Shown here piece by piece: positions 1 to 8,882 of a DNA stretch of 64,000 nucleotides; position 1 is the first letter of the stretch, and each line of letters starts with the position of its first letter. Position numbers and translations under genes: made by a program. Source of the DNA: Halorussus pelagicus (GTDB lineage Archaea; Halobacteriota; Halobacteria; Halobacteriales; Haladaptataceae); contig NZ_CP035119.1 in the NCBI RefSeq assembly GCF_004087835.1, forward strand, positions 1,302,001 through 1,366,000, written 5' to 3'. Below the pieces are notes generated by a model. It saw nothing but the letters and a program-made list of their open reading frames with translations, had not been told where the DNA came from and did not search any database.

Positions 1-18
1 AGGGGGAGTCGAGTCACG

Positions 19-1047
19 TTAGCTTTGAGTTGTGGTTCCCATCCCGGTCTCGGTTGTTTCGGTTTCGGTTCCACCGCCCGCCGCCGTGGTCGCGGGACCG
101 AAGACGGCGCGTGCGCCCTCGTGAAGCGGGATGGACATCCCGTCGAGCGCGGTGTCCTCGCTGATGAAGTCGGCCTTTATCGTTAGCCCGCCGGTGTTCT
201 CGAAGATGGCCCGCGTGACGGTCTCGACCGTTGCGGCCTCAAGGTCTTCGCGGGTCGCTATCATCGCCTGCACCGAGACGGTGGGCACGTCCTCGCCGAC
301 GCCGTTGTACGTCCCGCCCGGAATCATGTCCTCGGCGAACCACGAGGAGGCGTCGAGAATCTGCTGGCGGGCGTCGCCCGAAATCTCCACGATGGAGATG
401 TCGGAGGTCGTCGCCAGTTCCTCGATGGCACCGAGCGGCCACCCGCCGACGACGAACGCGGCGTCGATGTCGCCGTCCCGAAGCTGGTCGGCGGCCTGCG
501 AGAAACTCGCGTTCTGCTCGTTGAAGTCGTCGGTAGTGATGCCGACGGCTTCGAGAATTTGGAGCGCGTTGACCTGCGTCCCGCTCCCGAGGTCCCCGGT
601 GTTGATGGTCGCGCCCTCTAAGTCCTGAAGCGTCTCGATGCCGGTCCCCGGTCGCGTCACGACGTGAATCGTCTCCGGGTAGAGCGTGGCGACGCCCCGA
701 AGACTCTCGACCGCGTTGCCGTCGAAGGCGTCGATACCTGTCCCGTTGTACGCGAAATACGCCACGTCGTTCTGGATGAGCGCGAAGTCGGCGTCCCCGC
801 TTGCGAGACTCCCGACGTTCTCGACGCTCGCGCCCGTCGATTGGACCTGTATCGTGAAGTCCGTGTCCTCCTCGATGACCGTCTTGAACTCGTTCGAGAG
901 CGGGAAGTACGTGCCGCCGGTCCCGCCCGCATGCCACGAGAGGCGCTGGCCCTGTCCAAGAGTCGTTCCGGTGAAACCTATCAGCCCTGCAAGGCCAGCG
1001 GCTCCGCCCGTCTTCAGTACGTCGCGTCTGTTGATTTCCCCCACCAT
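19..1047 (-). CDS. TAXI-family TRAP transporter solute-binding protein, Tat-exported
   Basis: Extracytoplasmic binding protein of the TAXI class (TRAP-associated), which delivers small organic or amino acids to a TRAP permease. The 342-residue product starts with a twin-arginine signal (INRRDVLKTGG then a hydrophobic stretch). The body opens with the family-typical SWHAGGTGGTYFPLSNEF and contains GDLGSGTQVNALQILEAVG. It ends in a Thr/Gly/Glu-rich tail. The ATG at 1047 is chosen because it puts RR seven residues from the start; ATG 1077 and a start at 1248 are also open, but give an atypical N-terminus. No permease is in the window; it would lie before position 1, downstream of this gene. The substrate cannot be told from sequence. 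Confidence 0.88.
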   Translation of the reverse strand: MVGEINRRDVLKTGGAAGLAGLIGFTGTTLGQGQRLSWHAGGTGGTYFPLSNEFKTVIEEDTDFTIQVQSTGASVENVGSLASGDADFALIQNDVAYFAYNGTGIDAFDGNAVESLRGVATLYPETIHVVTRPGTGIETLQDLEGATINTGDLGSGTQVNALQILEAVGITTDDFNEQNASFSQAADQLRDGDIDAAFVVGGWPLGAIEELATTSDISIVEISGDARQQILDASSWFAEDMIPGGTYNGVGEDVPTVSVQAMIATREDLEAATVETVTRAIFENTGGLTIKADFISEDTALDGMSIPLHEGARAVFGPATTAAGGGTETETTETGMGTTTQS

Positions 1048-1284
1048 AACGGAGAGTACGTATTCGGCAACGTGCATATAGCTTGTTGACCCTCCGGGGT
1101 CGAAATCCGGTGTTTCGGGTCTTGAACCGCGGCATTCCCCCGACGCGCTCCGCGGTACGCCGTGGTTTTCGATAACGAACGGGTAGAAATTCGACGTTTC
1201 GCCAGCCGTCAGTCTCGACGCCAGCGCGGAAACGACGCCATACACCACGGAGACGACAGGTAAGAGCGGATACGACGGAGATGT

Positions 1285-1299
1285 ATTTCGAATCGAAAT
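1285..1299. promoter_or_regulatory. 15-bp palindrome before the S9 peptidase gene
   Basis: Perfect inverted repeat ATTTCGA-A-TCGAAAT in the divergent region between the TAXI protein and the S9 peptidase, ending 22 bases before the GTG at 1322. The AT-rich position is where a TATA box or operator would sit. A regulator binding here is inference. Confidence 0.4.
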
Positions 1300-1321
1300 T
1301 GTATTACTGGTTCACCAGCAT

Positions 1322-3451
1322 GTGACGGATATGGAAACAGTTCGTGCGAGAGATTATCACGACATCGCACAGGTCGAGGAGACTCGGATTTCGCCCGACG
1401 GCGAGCGGGTCGCCTTCGTCCGAAAGCTCCCGGACGGCGACGACGAGTACGAGGCCACAGTGTACGTCGTCTCGGTCGGCGGCGACGAACCGCGCCAGTT
1501 CACCGTCTCGGAAGGCATCGACACTCAACCGCGGTGGAGTCCGAGCGGCGACCGCCTCGCGTTTGTCAGCACGCGGGGCGCTGACGACGACCGACCGCAA
1601 CTCTGGGTCATGCCGACCGGCGGGGGCGAGGCCCGGCAGGTGACGGACGTGGTCGGCGGCGTCGCCGAAATCGCGTGGTCGCCCGACGGAAGCAAAATCG
1701 CGTTCACCCAGCAGGTCACGGCGGACGACCGCGAGGAGGGCCGGGACACCGGTCTCGACGGCGAGGACTTCGAACCGGAAGAGTCGGACCCGCGGGTCAT
1801 CGACCGAAAGGTGTACCGGGCGGGTCAGCGCTACTTCGACGGGAAACGCGCTCACGTCTACGCGGTCGATTTGGAAGGCGAGGCGCAACGCGCCTCGGGA
1901 GACCGAGCGGGGGAGCCGCGAGGCGACGACGTTCGGCGACTCACCGACGGCGATTACGACCACGTCAATCCCGAGTGGGCCGACGCGACGACGTTGCTCT
2001 ACGGCGCGCGTCGGACCGGCGACCCCGACGACAACATCGTCGTGGACGTGGTGGAGTACGACTTCGACGCGGGCGAGGAGACCGGAACCATCACCCAGAC
2101 CACGGGGTGGACGCCGATGCTGGCGGCCGCCAGCGATGGGCGAGTAGCCTACGCCTACACGCCCGAGGAGAACGCGACGCTCAAGCAGACCGAAATCGAG
2201 GTGCTGGACCGCGAGACCGGCGAAGTGACGACACCCACCGAGTCGTTGGATCGAACGCTCTCGATGGCGATGTCGCCCCAGTGGGGACCGAACGAGGAGA
2301 ACATCTACTTCTCGACGCCGGACGAGGGCGAGTACGCCATCTGGCGCGCGCCGGGCGACGCCGGTTCGGACCCCGAGCGCGTCGTCGGCGACGGCGAAAT
2401 CGAGGCCGCCACGGTCGGCGCGGACACAATCGCGTTCGCCCGCTCGGAGTGGGACCACCCCGGCGACGTGTTCGTCTCGACGCTCGGCGGCGCGGAATCC
2501 CGGCGACTCACGCGAATCAACAGCAACTACCTCGACGACCGCGCGGTCGCGCAACCGGAGGAAATCCGCTTCGAGAACGAGTCCGGTGACGAGATTCAGG
2601 GATGGGTGCTGACGCCGCCGGACTTCGAAGCGGACGAGACCTATCCACTCGCGGTCGAAATCCACGGCGGGCCACACTCGATGTGGTCCACAAGCGGGTC
2701 GATGTGGCAGGAGTTCCAACTGCTCGCGGCGCGCGGGTACGTCGTCTTCTGGTCGAATCCCCGCGGGTCAACGGGGTACGGCGAGGAGTTCATGGCCGCG
2801 CTTGGTGGCGGTAAGTGGGGCGAAATTGCCTACGAGGACATCATGGCCGGGGTTGACGAGGTGGCGAGTCGGGAGTACGTGGACGAATCGGACATGTACG
2901 TCACCGGCGGGAGCTATGGCGGGTACATGACGACGTGGATCGTCGGCCACACCGACCGGTTCGCGGGCGCGGTCAGCCAGCGCGGCGTCTACGAACTCAA
3001 CAGCTTCTACGGCTCGACGGACGCGTTCAAACTCGTCGAGTGGGACTTCGACGCGACGCCGTGGGACGACTACGAGTTCCTCTGGGAGCGGTCGCCGACC
3101 GCCTTCGCCGACGAGGTGGACACCCCGACGCTGTTGATTCACAGCGACGACGACTACCGCGTCCCGGTGAACAACGCCGAGATGCTGTACCTAATGTTGA
3201 AGAAAAACGACGTGGAGACCCGACTGGTGCGCTACCCGCGCGAGGGCCACGAACTCTCCCGGAGCGGCGAACCCGGCCACGTCGTGGACCGACTCGAACG
3301 CATCGTGCGCTGGTTCGACGGGTATTCGGACCACCGCGACGTTCCGAGGGCGCTGGACCGGGGCGACGACGGTCTCTCTACGGCTGAGGACGACGACAGA
3401 GAGGACGAAGCCGAAGCGGACGACGCCGAACCAGAAGAAGGCGACAAGTAA
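1322..3451 (+). CDS. S9 family peptidase (prolyl oligopeptidase / acylaminoacyl-peptidase type)
   Basis: Serine peptidase of 709 residues. An N-terminal beta-propeller (WSPDG-type TolB/PD40 repeats, about residues 15-400) precedes an alpha/beta hydrolase domain. The nucleophile elbow GGSYGGY has Ser531; the acid is Asp611 in DDDYRVP and the base His643 in EGHE. It likely trims short peptides in the cytoplasm, as there is no signal sequence. The start is GTG 1322, with ATG 1331 as an alternative. The C-terminus is a long acidic tail. At residues 187-201 a palindromic DNA element adds EAQRASGDRAGEPRG to a propeller loop, where relatives would read straight from AVDLEG to DVRRLTDGD; the same insert occurs in two other genes here. 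Confidence 0.93.
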   Translation: MTDMETVRARDYHDIAQVEETRISPDGERVAFVRKLPDGDDEYEATVYVVSVGGDEPRQFTVSEGIDTQPRWSPSGDRLAFVSTRGADDDRPQLWVMPTGGGEARQVTDVVGGVAEIAWSPDGSKIAFTQQVTADDREEGRDTGLDGEDFEPEESDPRVIDRKVYRAGQRYFDGKRAHVYAVDLEGEAQRASGDRAGEPRGDDVRRLTDGDYDHVNPEWADATTLLYGARRTGDPDDNIVVDVVEYDFDAGEETGTITQTTGWTPMLAAASDGRVAYAYTPEENATLKQTEIEVLDRETGEVTTPTESLDRTLSMAMSPQWGPNEENIYFSTPDEGEYAIWRAPGDAGSDPERVVGDGEIEAATVGADTIAFARSEWDHPGDVFVSTLGGAESRRLTRINSNYLDDRAVAQPEEIRFENESGDEIQGWVLTPPDFEADETYPLAVEIHGGPHSMWSTSGSMWQEFQLLAARGYVVFWSNPRGSTGYGEEFMAALGGGKWGEIAYEDIMAGVDEVASREYVDESDMYVTGGSYGGYMTTWIVGHTDRFAGAVSQRGVYELNSFYGSTDAFKLVEWDFDATPWDDYEFLWERSPTAFADEVDTPTLLIHSDDDYRVPVNNAEMLYLMLKKNDVETRLVRYPREGHELSRSGEPGHVVDRLERIVRWFDGYSDHRDVPRALDRGDDGLSTAEDDDREDEAEADDAEPEEGDK
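1880..1923 (+). repeat. EAQRAS palindromic element, copy A (inside S9 peptidase)
   Basis: Begins GAGGCGCAACGCGCCTCGG, an 8-bp stem CGAGGCGC/GCGCCTCG around AAC if the preceding C-equivalent base is counted. A second, weaker stem GCGG/CCGC follows. Translated in the gene frame as EAQRASGDRAGEPRG. The first 19 bases are identical to copies at 11443 and 57601. Confidence 0.85.
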
Positions 3452-3883
3452 ACGCGAGACGCGAGACTCGACTTCGGAACGTCCGCGCTCGACTGCCCCC
3501 GGCCCGGCGGGTACGGAGGTCGTCGTGAGCGACGGCTCGGAAACCATACCAGTGACCAACCGGATAGCTCAACCGAGAGCCGAGACGAGGGGTCCACCCG
3601 CACATCTCCATTGGCAACTTTTCGCACAGGAAGGACCGCTTCGGTAGTGACCTCCGCGACGAAAATCCCGCCGCCGTCCTGCGGTCGTTCACCCGAAACG
3701 GAGGGGTTCGATAGCGGTGATTACCGGCCGACACGAACGCCTCCGGAGAGCTACGTTCGGAAACGGGGGTGGTTTTCGTCAGGAGAAATAGCCGAGGGAA
3801 CTGTTTGCTGTCCTGCGTTTTTCCAGTGGAGACAGAGGGGTTCGCCGAGGGGAAGTCGGCAGACGATTCGCCGTCGCCGAGCG
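3452..3883. other. Intergenic region with no convincing gene
   Basis: About 430 bases between the convergent S9 peptidase and the small zinc-ribbon gene. Open frames exist on both strands but are Arg/Ser/Pro-rich and lack the acidic composition and third-position GC bias of the neighbouring genes. I see no repeat or RNA gene. Confidence 0.5.
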
Positions 3884-4102
3884 TCAGTCTACGATAATGT
3901 CGGTGTCGCCGTCGTCGATAACTGGGCGCTCGTCGGGTTGCATCTCGGACTCGTAGCGGTCTATCCAGTCGGCGAAACACTCGGGACAGAGCCGCTGGCT
4001 GTCGATCTGCGAGCGGTCCACCGTGAGTCGGAGAGTGCGCGCCAGCGCGTCGGAGACGGGGTCCCGACAGTCGTCGCAGGGTTCGGCCTCGTCGTCTGTC
4101 AT
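3884..4102 (-). CDS. Small zinc-ribbon-like haloarchaeal protein
   Basis: Acidic 72-residue protein with two paired-cysteine knuckles, CDDC at residues 9-12 and CPEC around residue 39, which together could hold one zinc ion. Between them lies RTLRLTVDRSQ; the C-terminus is DIIVD. It resembles small single-domain zinc-finger proteins widespread in haloarchaea and known only as DUF families. No function can be assigned. Its start ATG at 4102 is the only sensible one. It lies downstream of, and on the same strand as, the nucleotidyltransferase gene, 64 bases away. Confidence 0.8.
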   Translation of the reverse strand: MTDDEAEPCDDCRDPVSDALARTLRLTVDRSQIDSQRLCPECFADWIDRYESEMQPDERPVIDDGDTDIIVD

Positions 4103-4166
4103 GTCTTGGGGTGTGTCGGGCGTGCTTATGAAGTTTGGCGAAAAACTGCCCGGCGGTATCTACTCG

Positions 4167-4589
4167 TTAGACACGCGAAGTGGTCGGACGAGTTCTCGCT
4201 CCGTCGCCGAACTCAAAAACGTCGCCCGTCGTGACCGCCGTCGCCGCGATGTGGCCGGAGCGAGACGAGAACTCGCGGAACTCGTCGGGGCGAAGCGGAA
4301 TCAGGTCGAGCGTCGGGAACTCGTCGTGGTTCCAGTCCCAGTCCCAGTAGAACCGACGTGCGTACACGTCGTCTTCCTCGAAATCCGGACTGACGACGAC
4401 GACATCGGCGTCGCTCGACGGCGTCGGGTCGTCATTCGCGTACGACCCGAATACGACGACAGTAACCGGGGCGACTCCGTTTTGCCGACCGACGCGCGCG
4501 ACTTCTCGGGCGATTTCTGCCGAAGTCGGAAGCTCTCCCCGGCGCTCGTTCGGCCCGAGGTCCGCGTCGGGACTCATTGGGAGTATCAT
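4167..4589 (-). CDS. Minimal nucleotidyltransferase-domain protein (MNT-like)
   Basis: Protein of 140 residues with the nucleotidyltransferase signature GSYAN...SSDADVVVV (about residues 47-64), the G-S-x9-13-D-x-D motif that binds metal and nucleotide. A third acidic position may be the D in PTLDLIPL. Stand-alone MNT proteins often pair with HEPN partners in toxin-antitoxin modules. I see no HEPN gene next to it, so that role is not supported here. ATG 4589 or ATG 4577 could start it; an AT-rich promoter-like stretch lies just upstream at about 4590-4618. Confidence 0.78.
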   Translation of the reverse strand: MILPMSPDADLGPNERRGELPTSAEIAREVARVGRQNGVAPVTVVVFGSYANDDPTPSSDADVVVVSPDFEEDDVYARRFYWDWDWNHDEFPTLDLIPLRPDEFREFSSRSGHIAATAVTTGDVFEFGDGARTRPTTSRV

Positions 4590-4618
4590 TATTCATCTTA
4601 GTTATTTAATTTTTCGAC
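4590..4618. promoter_or_regulatory. AT-rich divergent promoter region
   Basis: A sharp AT-rich island (contains TTAGTTATTTAATTTTT) between the minus-strand nucleotidyltransferase and the plus-strand universal stress protein. It is the only such island here and is the likely site of TATA/BRE elements for one or both genes. Confidence 0.4.
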
Positions 4619-4704
4619 TACAATGACTACAGCGCGAAAGAGAAGCACGAACTCTCGACGAAACGACGGCAACACTTTTGCTCGCCGACACCGTGTTTCT
4701 GGCG

Positions 4705-5556
4705 ATGAGCGAGGACGGCTACCGCATCGCCGTCGCGGTGGGTAACCCCGACACCGCCGAGCAGTTGGTCCGGACCGCGGCGGATGTGGCCCGCGAGCGC
4801 GACGGCGAGGTGTTCGTCGTCGGCGTCATCGTCACGCCCCAAGAGTCGCCGTTCGCGCTGTTCACCGACGAGGTCATCACGCGAGAGTTCGGCGACGAGC
4901 GCCGCGCCGTCCTCGACCGGGCGGTGTCTGTCGCCTCCGGACGTGACGTGCCCGTGAGCGGCAAGCTGTTCGTCGCGTCGTCGGTGGCCCGCGGCGTCCT
5001 CCACGGCGTCCGGGAGCGCGACTGCGACGCGCTCGTCATCGGGTGGGAAGACCGAACGCGGCAGAACGCGGTCCTCGGGAGCAACGTAGACCGAATCCTG
5101 CGGCGGGCCGACTGCGACGTGCTGGTGGAGAAAATCGGCGCGCTCGCCGGAACCGTCGAGGGCGTCCTCCTGCCGGTGGCCGAGAGCAGACACGCCGCCC
5201 TCGCAGCGTCGGTGGCGCGAGCCATCGCGGTCAACAACGACGCCCGCGTGACGCTGCTCCGAGTCGTCGAATCGAGGCGCGAGGAATCGGCGGCCCGCGA
5301 CCTGCTCGCGGAGACTGCCGACTCGCTGTCCGGCGTCGAAACCGAGACCGTGGTTCGAGTGGGCGACGTTCCGGAGCGCATTGTCGCGGAGTCCGAGCGC
5401 CACGACGTGACCGTCCTCGGCGCGACTCGCTCGGGCGCGATTCGGCGGCGAGTCGTCGGGACGACGCCCCAAGAAGTCGGACGGCGCGCCGACGGGACGG
5501 TCATTCTGGCCAAGCGCGGCGACGGGTCGCTGGTGTCGCGGGTGTTCAGGTTGTAG
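4705..5556 (+). CDS. Universal stress protein, tandem UspA domains
   Basis: Protein of 283 residues made of two UspA-like domains. Domain 1 (about 5-140) has VIGWEDRTRQNAVLGSNVDRI and domain 2 (about 150-283) has VLGATRSGAIRRRVVGTTPQEV; each resembles the G-x2-G-x9-G-S/T nucleotide-binding motif near the end of a Usp domain. Such proteins are cytoplasmic and are induced by stress; some bind ATP. ATG 4705 (MSEDGYRIAVAVG) is preferred over the upstream 4678 start, because the Usp fold begins immediately after it. Confidence 0.88.
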   Translation: MSEDGYRIAVAVGNPDTAEQLVRTAADVARERDGEVFVVGVIVTPQESPFALFTDEVITREFGDERRAVLDRAVSVASGRDVPVSGKLFVASSVARGVLHGVRERDCDALVIGWEDRTRQNAVLGSNVDRILRRADCDVLVEKIGALAGTVEGVLLPVAESRHAALAASVARAIAVNNDARVTLLRVVESRREESAARDLLAETADSLSGVETETVVRVGDVPERIVAESERHDVTVLGATRSGAIRRRVVGTTPQEVGRRADGTVILAKRGDGSLVSRVFRL

Positions 5557-5738
5557 AGAAAAACGATTTCACGTTCAAGAAAAAACGAACGACAGATGGG
5601 GTATATAGTCGATTTAGGTGCTGGAGAAGGTTCGGACGACCGGCGTCTCGGCGACCGCCTTGCAAGCCTGCAAGTCGTAGACGAGCAGTCGCTCGACTCC
5701 GTTGCGGTCGTCCGTGAACTCCGGAAACCTGAACCGCG

Positions 5739-6416
5739 TTACGTCGTCCGGAACGCTCGGTCTCCGGCGTCGCCGAGACCGGGCACGATGAAGCCCTCGT
5801 CGTTGAGTTCGTCGTCGATGGCGACCGTCAGCAGGTCGCACTCGTCGAACTCGTCGTCCACGCGGAGCAGGCCCTCGGGCGCGCTGACCGCCGAGAGGAC
5901 GAACAAGTCCTCGGGATTAGGCTGTTCGTTCAGTACCTCGTCCAGCACTGCGCACATCGTCGATCCGGTAGCGAGCATCGGGTCGGCGACGATGACGGTG
6001 TCTTTCTCCTGAATCTCGGGGAGTTTCACGTAGTCGATGGTGATGGGGAAGGTGCCGTCGTCGCCGCGGCCAGCCTCCTCGTCGCGGCCCGCGCTGATGA
6101 CGCCCTGCTTGGCGCGCGGGAAGGCCTTTAGCAGGCCCTCGACGAACGGCGTCGCGGCCCGGAGGACGTTGATGATGACCACGTCGTCGAGTCCCTTGAC
6201 GCGCTGGCCGGTCGTCTCGGTCAGGGGCGTCTCGATGGAGACGTACTCGGTCTCCATCGCGCCGTCAATGATTTCGTAGCCGCAGATGCGGCCGAGTTTG
6301 ACGAGACCCTTCCGGAAGCCGACCTGCTCGGTCTCAGCGTCCCGGAGTCTCGAAAGGGTATCCTGTGCCAAGGCGTGGGTGACGAGCTTGGCGTCCCCGC
6401 GGTCTTCGATGGTCAT
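5739..6416 (-). CDS. upp: Uracil phosphoribosyltransferase
   Basis: Converts uracil and PRPP to UMP in pyrimidine salvage. The 225-residue length fits the family. The PRPP-binding loop is [21 protein letters not shown]. Other conserved stretches are [14 protein letters not shown] and ISAGRDE, and the C-terminal uracil-binding region includes [14 protein letters not shown]. The ATG at 6416 begins [10 protein letters not shown]. The gene faces the upstream stress-protein gene tail to tail, 182 bases apart. Confidence 0.95.
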   Translation of the reverse strand: MTIEDRGDAKLVTHALAQDTLSRLRDAETEQVGFRKGLVKLGRICGYEIIDGAMETEYVSIETPLTETTGQRVKGLDDVVIINVLRAATPFVEGLLKAFPRAKQGVISAGRDEEAGRGDDGTFPITIDYVKLPEIQEKDTVIVADPMLATGSTMCAVLDEVLNEQPNPEDLFVLSAVSAPEGLLRVDDEFDECDLLTVAIDDELNDEGFIVPGLGDAGDRAFRTT

Positions 6417-6656
6417 GTCTAGTCCGTATGCGGGAGGCGCGGGGGTTTAGCTCTTAATATGGGCGGCGAGTCCGCGTGTCAGTCTCACGGGATAACGTAG
6501 AATGTTCGCCCGGAGTCCACCGAAGGCGGACACTGTCGAAGACGCGTCCGTTTCGTCGGCGTCCACGTCGCCGACCGCGCACTAGACGCACGGCAATGCG
6601 CCACATTGGCGAAAGATTAATTATTCAGGCACCGAACCACCGTGCAAGTGTTCCGC

Positions 6657-6861
6657 ATGGACGACAAACGAACCGAAGCGTGCGGCCGATGCTCGATGAC
6701 GGAGGCGGACGCCGAGGTGCGCCGGACGCAACCCCTTCGACCGCGAGCGCGTCGAGGTCGCCGAGTCCGAGATGTGGACCGCCAACCGACACGCGGTCGT
6801 GCTCGGACGACGCGAGAACAAACGAGACGAGACAGCGACTCGTTTGACCTACGGTCGCTAA
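6657..6861 (+). pseudogene. Small zinc-finger gene with an apparent one-base frameshift
   Basis: From ATG 6657 the frame reads MDDKRTEACGRCSMTEADAEVR and then turns into an Arg/Pro-rich shadow. Skipping one base near 6723 continues as GRNPFDRERVEVAESEMWTANR and ends at TAA 6859-6861, in acidic haloarchaeal-looking sequence with strong third-position GC. The two halves join into a coherent 67-residue protein with one CxxC knuckle. Either the gene is broken or the assembly has a one-base error. The family is not one I can name. Confidence 0.5.
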
Positions 6862-6919
6862 TCACACGGCGAGCATCGCCCGACAAACGTATAACAGAGC
6901 CAACCTAGGGAGATTATCA

Positions 6920-7606
6920 ATGGAAGAGAGCGTTTCGGGCTTCAAGCTCCGCGGAACGTGGGGCGACATCGTCGAACACGGCGAGCGTATCACCGAAGCC
7001 CTCCGAGAGGCAGGCGTCTCGGGCGAGATGTACGACGAATGGGAAGAGTGGCGACCCAAACACCACGAACGACTCGGTGAGGACGTATCCGAGAAGACCG
7101 CAGAGCAGGCCTCGGTCGGTGAAGGCGAGGGCGAAAAGAAAGGCAAAGGACCGGACGACGACCTCAAGACTGCGGGCGAAAAAATAAGCGAGTCCTACGA
7201 GAAGCTGGAAGACGAGGAGACTGACGAAGCAGTGAGCAAGTGGCAAGACTCGGTGAGCTACGTCGCTCGCGCCGCCGACTCCGCGAGTCGGAAGGCCCTC
7301 CGAAAGGTCGAGGACACGGTCTACCAGAAGGTAATGACCCGACTCGCGCCCTACTACTTCGACAACGACCTCATCAGCGCCAACGTCCAGCAAGTCGGCC
7401 GCGGCGACGGCGAGGAGACGTTCGTCTTCGAGGTCAACATCAACGACGACGACCTCAAACAGGAGGTCAGCCAGAAGTTGGCGGACTACGAGGACGAGGT
7501 CAACCGCTGGCACGTCGCCACCGAGAAGCGTACCGACACCGCCGAGGCCGCCGAGGGCGTTGAAGCGCCCGAGGACCTTGAGGAACCGCACTCGAAGACG
7601 ACCTGA
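6920..7606 (+). CDS. Conserved haloarchaeal protein of unknown function (DUF5828-like)
   Basis: Highly acidic soluble protein of 228 residues. The N-terminus is MEESVSGFKLRGTWGDIVEHGERIT. A charged, probably disordered linker (residues 60-85, GEGEGEKKGKG) follows, then helical segments, and a beta-rich core with YYFDNDLISANVQQV and FVFEVNINDDDLKQEV. It has no signal, membrane segment or cysteine. I believe it matches the haloarchaeal family catalogued as DUF5828, but cannot confirm that. Its neighbours do not suggest a role. Confidence 0.8.
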   Translation: MEESVSGFKLRGTWGDIVEHGERITEALREAGVSGEMYDEWEEWRPKHHERLGEDVSEKTAEQASVGEGEGEKKGKGPDDDLKTAGEKISESYEKLEDEETDEAVSKWQDSVSYVARAADSASRKALRKVEDTVYQKVMTRLAPYYFDNDLISANVQQVGRGDGEETFVFEVNINDDDLKQEVSQKLADYEDEVNRWHVATEKRTDTAEAAEGVEAPEDLEEPHSKTT

Positions 7607-7691
7607 GCGCGGCGACACGCCGAACGTGGAACGCGGAACGCGAGCGGCCCGAAGCCGGTAGACTATTTTATCGTCGGCAGAAGGTACCGAC

Positions 7692-8882
7692 ATGGTCGGC
7701 ACCGGCGTCGTGACGTTGGTAATCGCAGCTATCGCCAGTCTATTCATGGCATGGGCTATCGGTGCGGGGTCGTCTGGCTCGACGCCTTTCGCGCCAGCGG
7801 TCGGAGCGAACGCAATCTCAGTGATGCGGGCCGGATTCTTTGTCGGGCTACTCGGCTTTTTCGGGGCGGTGATGCAGGGGGCGAACGTCTCGGAAGCGGT
7901 CGGCACGGAACTCATCGGCGGCGTCCAGTTGACCGCGATTGCGGCGACGACCGGCTTGCTGGTCGCGGCCGTGCTGGTCGCTATCGGCGTGTTCACCGGC
8001 TACCCAATTGCCACCGCCTTCACCGTCACGGGGGCTATCGTCGGCGTCGGACTGGCGATGGGCGGCGACCCGGCGTGGGCGAAGTACCGCCAGATTTCGG
8101 CGCTGTGGATTCTGACCCCGTTCGTCGGGAGTTCCATCGCGTACAGCACCGCGAAGCTACTGCGTTCGAAGCGCACCGCCGAGGAAGTCGTCATTCCGCT
8201 CCTCGGCGCGCTGGTCGGTCTCATCATCGCCAAGGTGAAGTTCGTCGTCCTCGGCCCGCCGGACGTGAGCCAGTCGCTCGCCGCGACTGCGGGCAACGAG
8301 CTAGCGCTCCCGCCGGTCGCTGGCGTCGAAACCGGCACCGTCGTCGTCTCGCTCGCAATCGCGGGCGTCGTCGCCGGACTGCTCGCGTGGGACGTGCGTC
8401 GGAATCTGGAGGCCGGACAGCGACACTTCCTGCTCGCGCTCGGGAGCCTCGTGGCGTTCTCGGCAGGCGGGTCGCAGGTCGGACTCGCAATCGGGCCGCT
8501 GGTGCCCCTGCTCGACCCCTTCGAGATTCCGCTCCTTCCCGTCCTCGTCGGCGGGGGCATCGGCTTGCTGGTGGGGTCGTGGACCGGCGCGCCCCGACTC
8601 ATAAAAGCGCTCGCGCAGGACTACTCGGCGCTAGGTCCCCGGCGCTCCATCGCGGCGCTCATCCCGTCGTTCGCCATCGCGCAGGCCGCCGTCTTCTTCG
8701 GCATCCCCGTCTCGTTCAACGAGATTATCGTCAGCGCCATCATCGGGAGCGGGTACGCCGCCGAGGGCGGCGGCGTGAGTCGGTCAAAGATGGGCTACAC
8801 GGTGCTGGCGTGGGTCGCGTCGCTCGTGTTAGCAATCGGCGTCGGCTACGGTATCTTCTCGGTCATCGAGATGGTCGGGTAA
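7692..8882 (+). CDS. Inorganic phosphate transporter, PiT family
   Basis: Membrane protein of 396 residues with roughly ten hydrophobic segments. Two inverted halves carry the PiT signatures: AVGANAISVMRAGFFVGLLGFFGAV near the N-terminus and a related glycine-rich stretch, IIVSAIIGSGYAAEGGG, near the C-terminus. PiT proteins take up phosphate, often as a metal-phosphate complex, coupled to sodium or protons. A TATA-like TATTTTATC lies about 25 bases before ATG 7692. Its last 54 bases overlap, tail to tail, the next gene on the minus strand. Confidence 0.9.
   Translation: MVGTGVVTLVIAAIASLFMAWAIGAGSSGSTPFAPAVGANAISVMRAGFFVGLLGFFGAVMQGANVSEAVGTELIGGVQLTAIAATTGLLVAAVLVAIGVFTGYPIATAFTVTGAIVGVGLAMGGDPAWAKYRQISALWILTPFVGSSIAYSTAKLLRSKRTAEEVVIPLLGALVGLIIAKVKFVVLGPPDVSQSLAATAGNELALPPVAGVETGTVVVSLAIAGVVAGLLAWDVRRNLEAGQRHFLLALGSLVAFSAGGSQVGLAIGPLVPLLDPFEIPLLPVLVGGGIGLLVGSWTGAPRLIKALAQDYSALGPRRSIAALIPSFAIAQAAVFFGIPVSFNEIIVSAIIGSGYAAEGGGVSRSKMGYTVLAWVASLVLAIGVGYGIFSVIEMVG

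Noticed and set aside
1304-2719. 471-residue open frame on the minus strand opposite the S9 peptidase
   Set aside because: Arg/Val/Leu-rich shadow of a high-GC gene; no family motif, and the plus-strand gene has a clear catalytic triad.
3378-3980. 200-residue minus-strand frame between the S9 peptidase and the zinc-ribbon gene
   Set aside because: Basic, Arg/Ser-rich composition unlike haloarchaeal proteins; overlaps genes at both ends; no recognisable motif.
4167-4589. MNT/HEPN toxin-antitoxin module
   Set aside because: The nucleotidyltransferase is clear, but neither neighbour resembles a HEPN protein.
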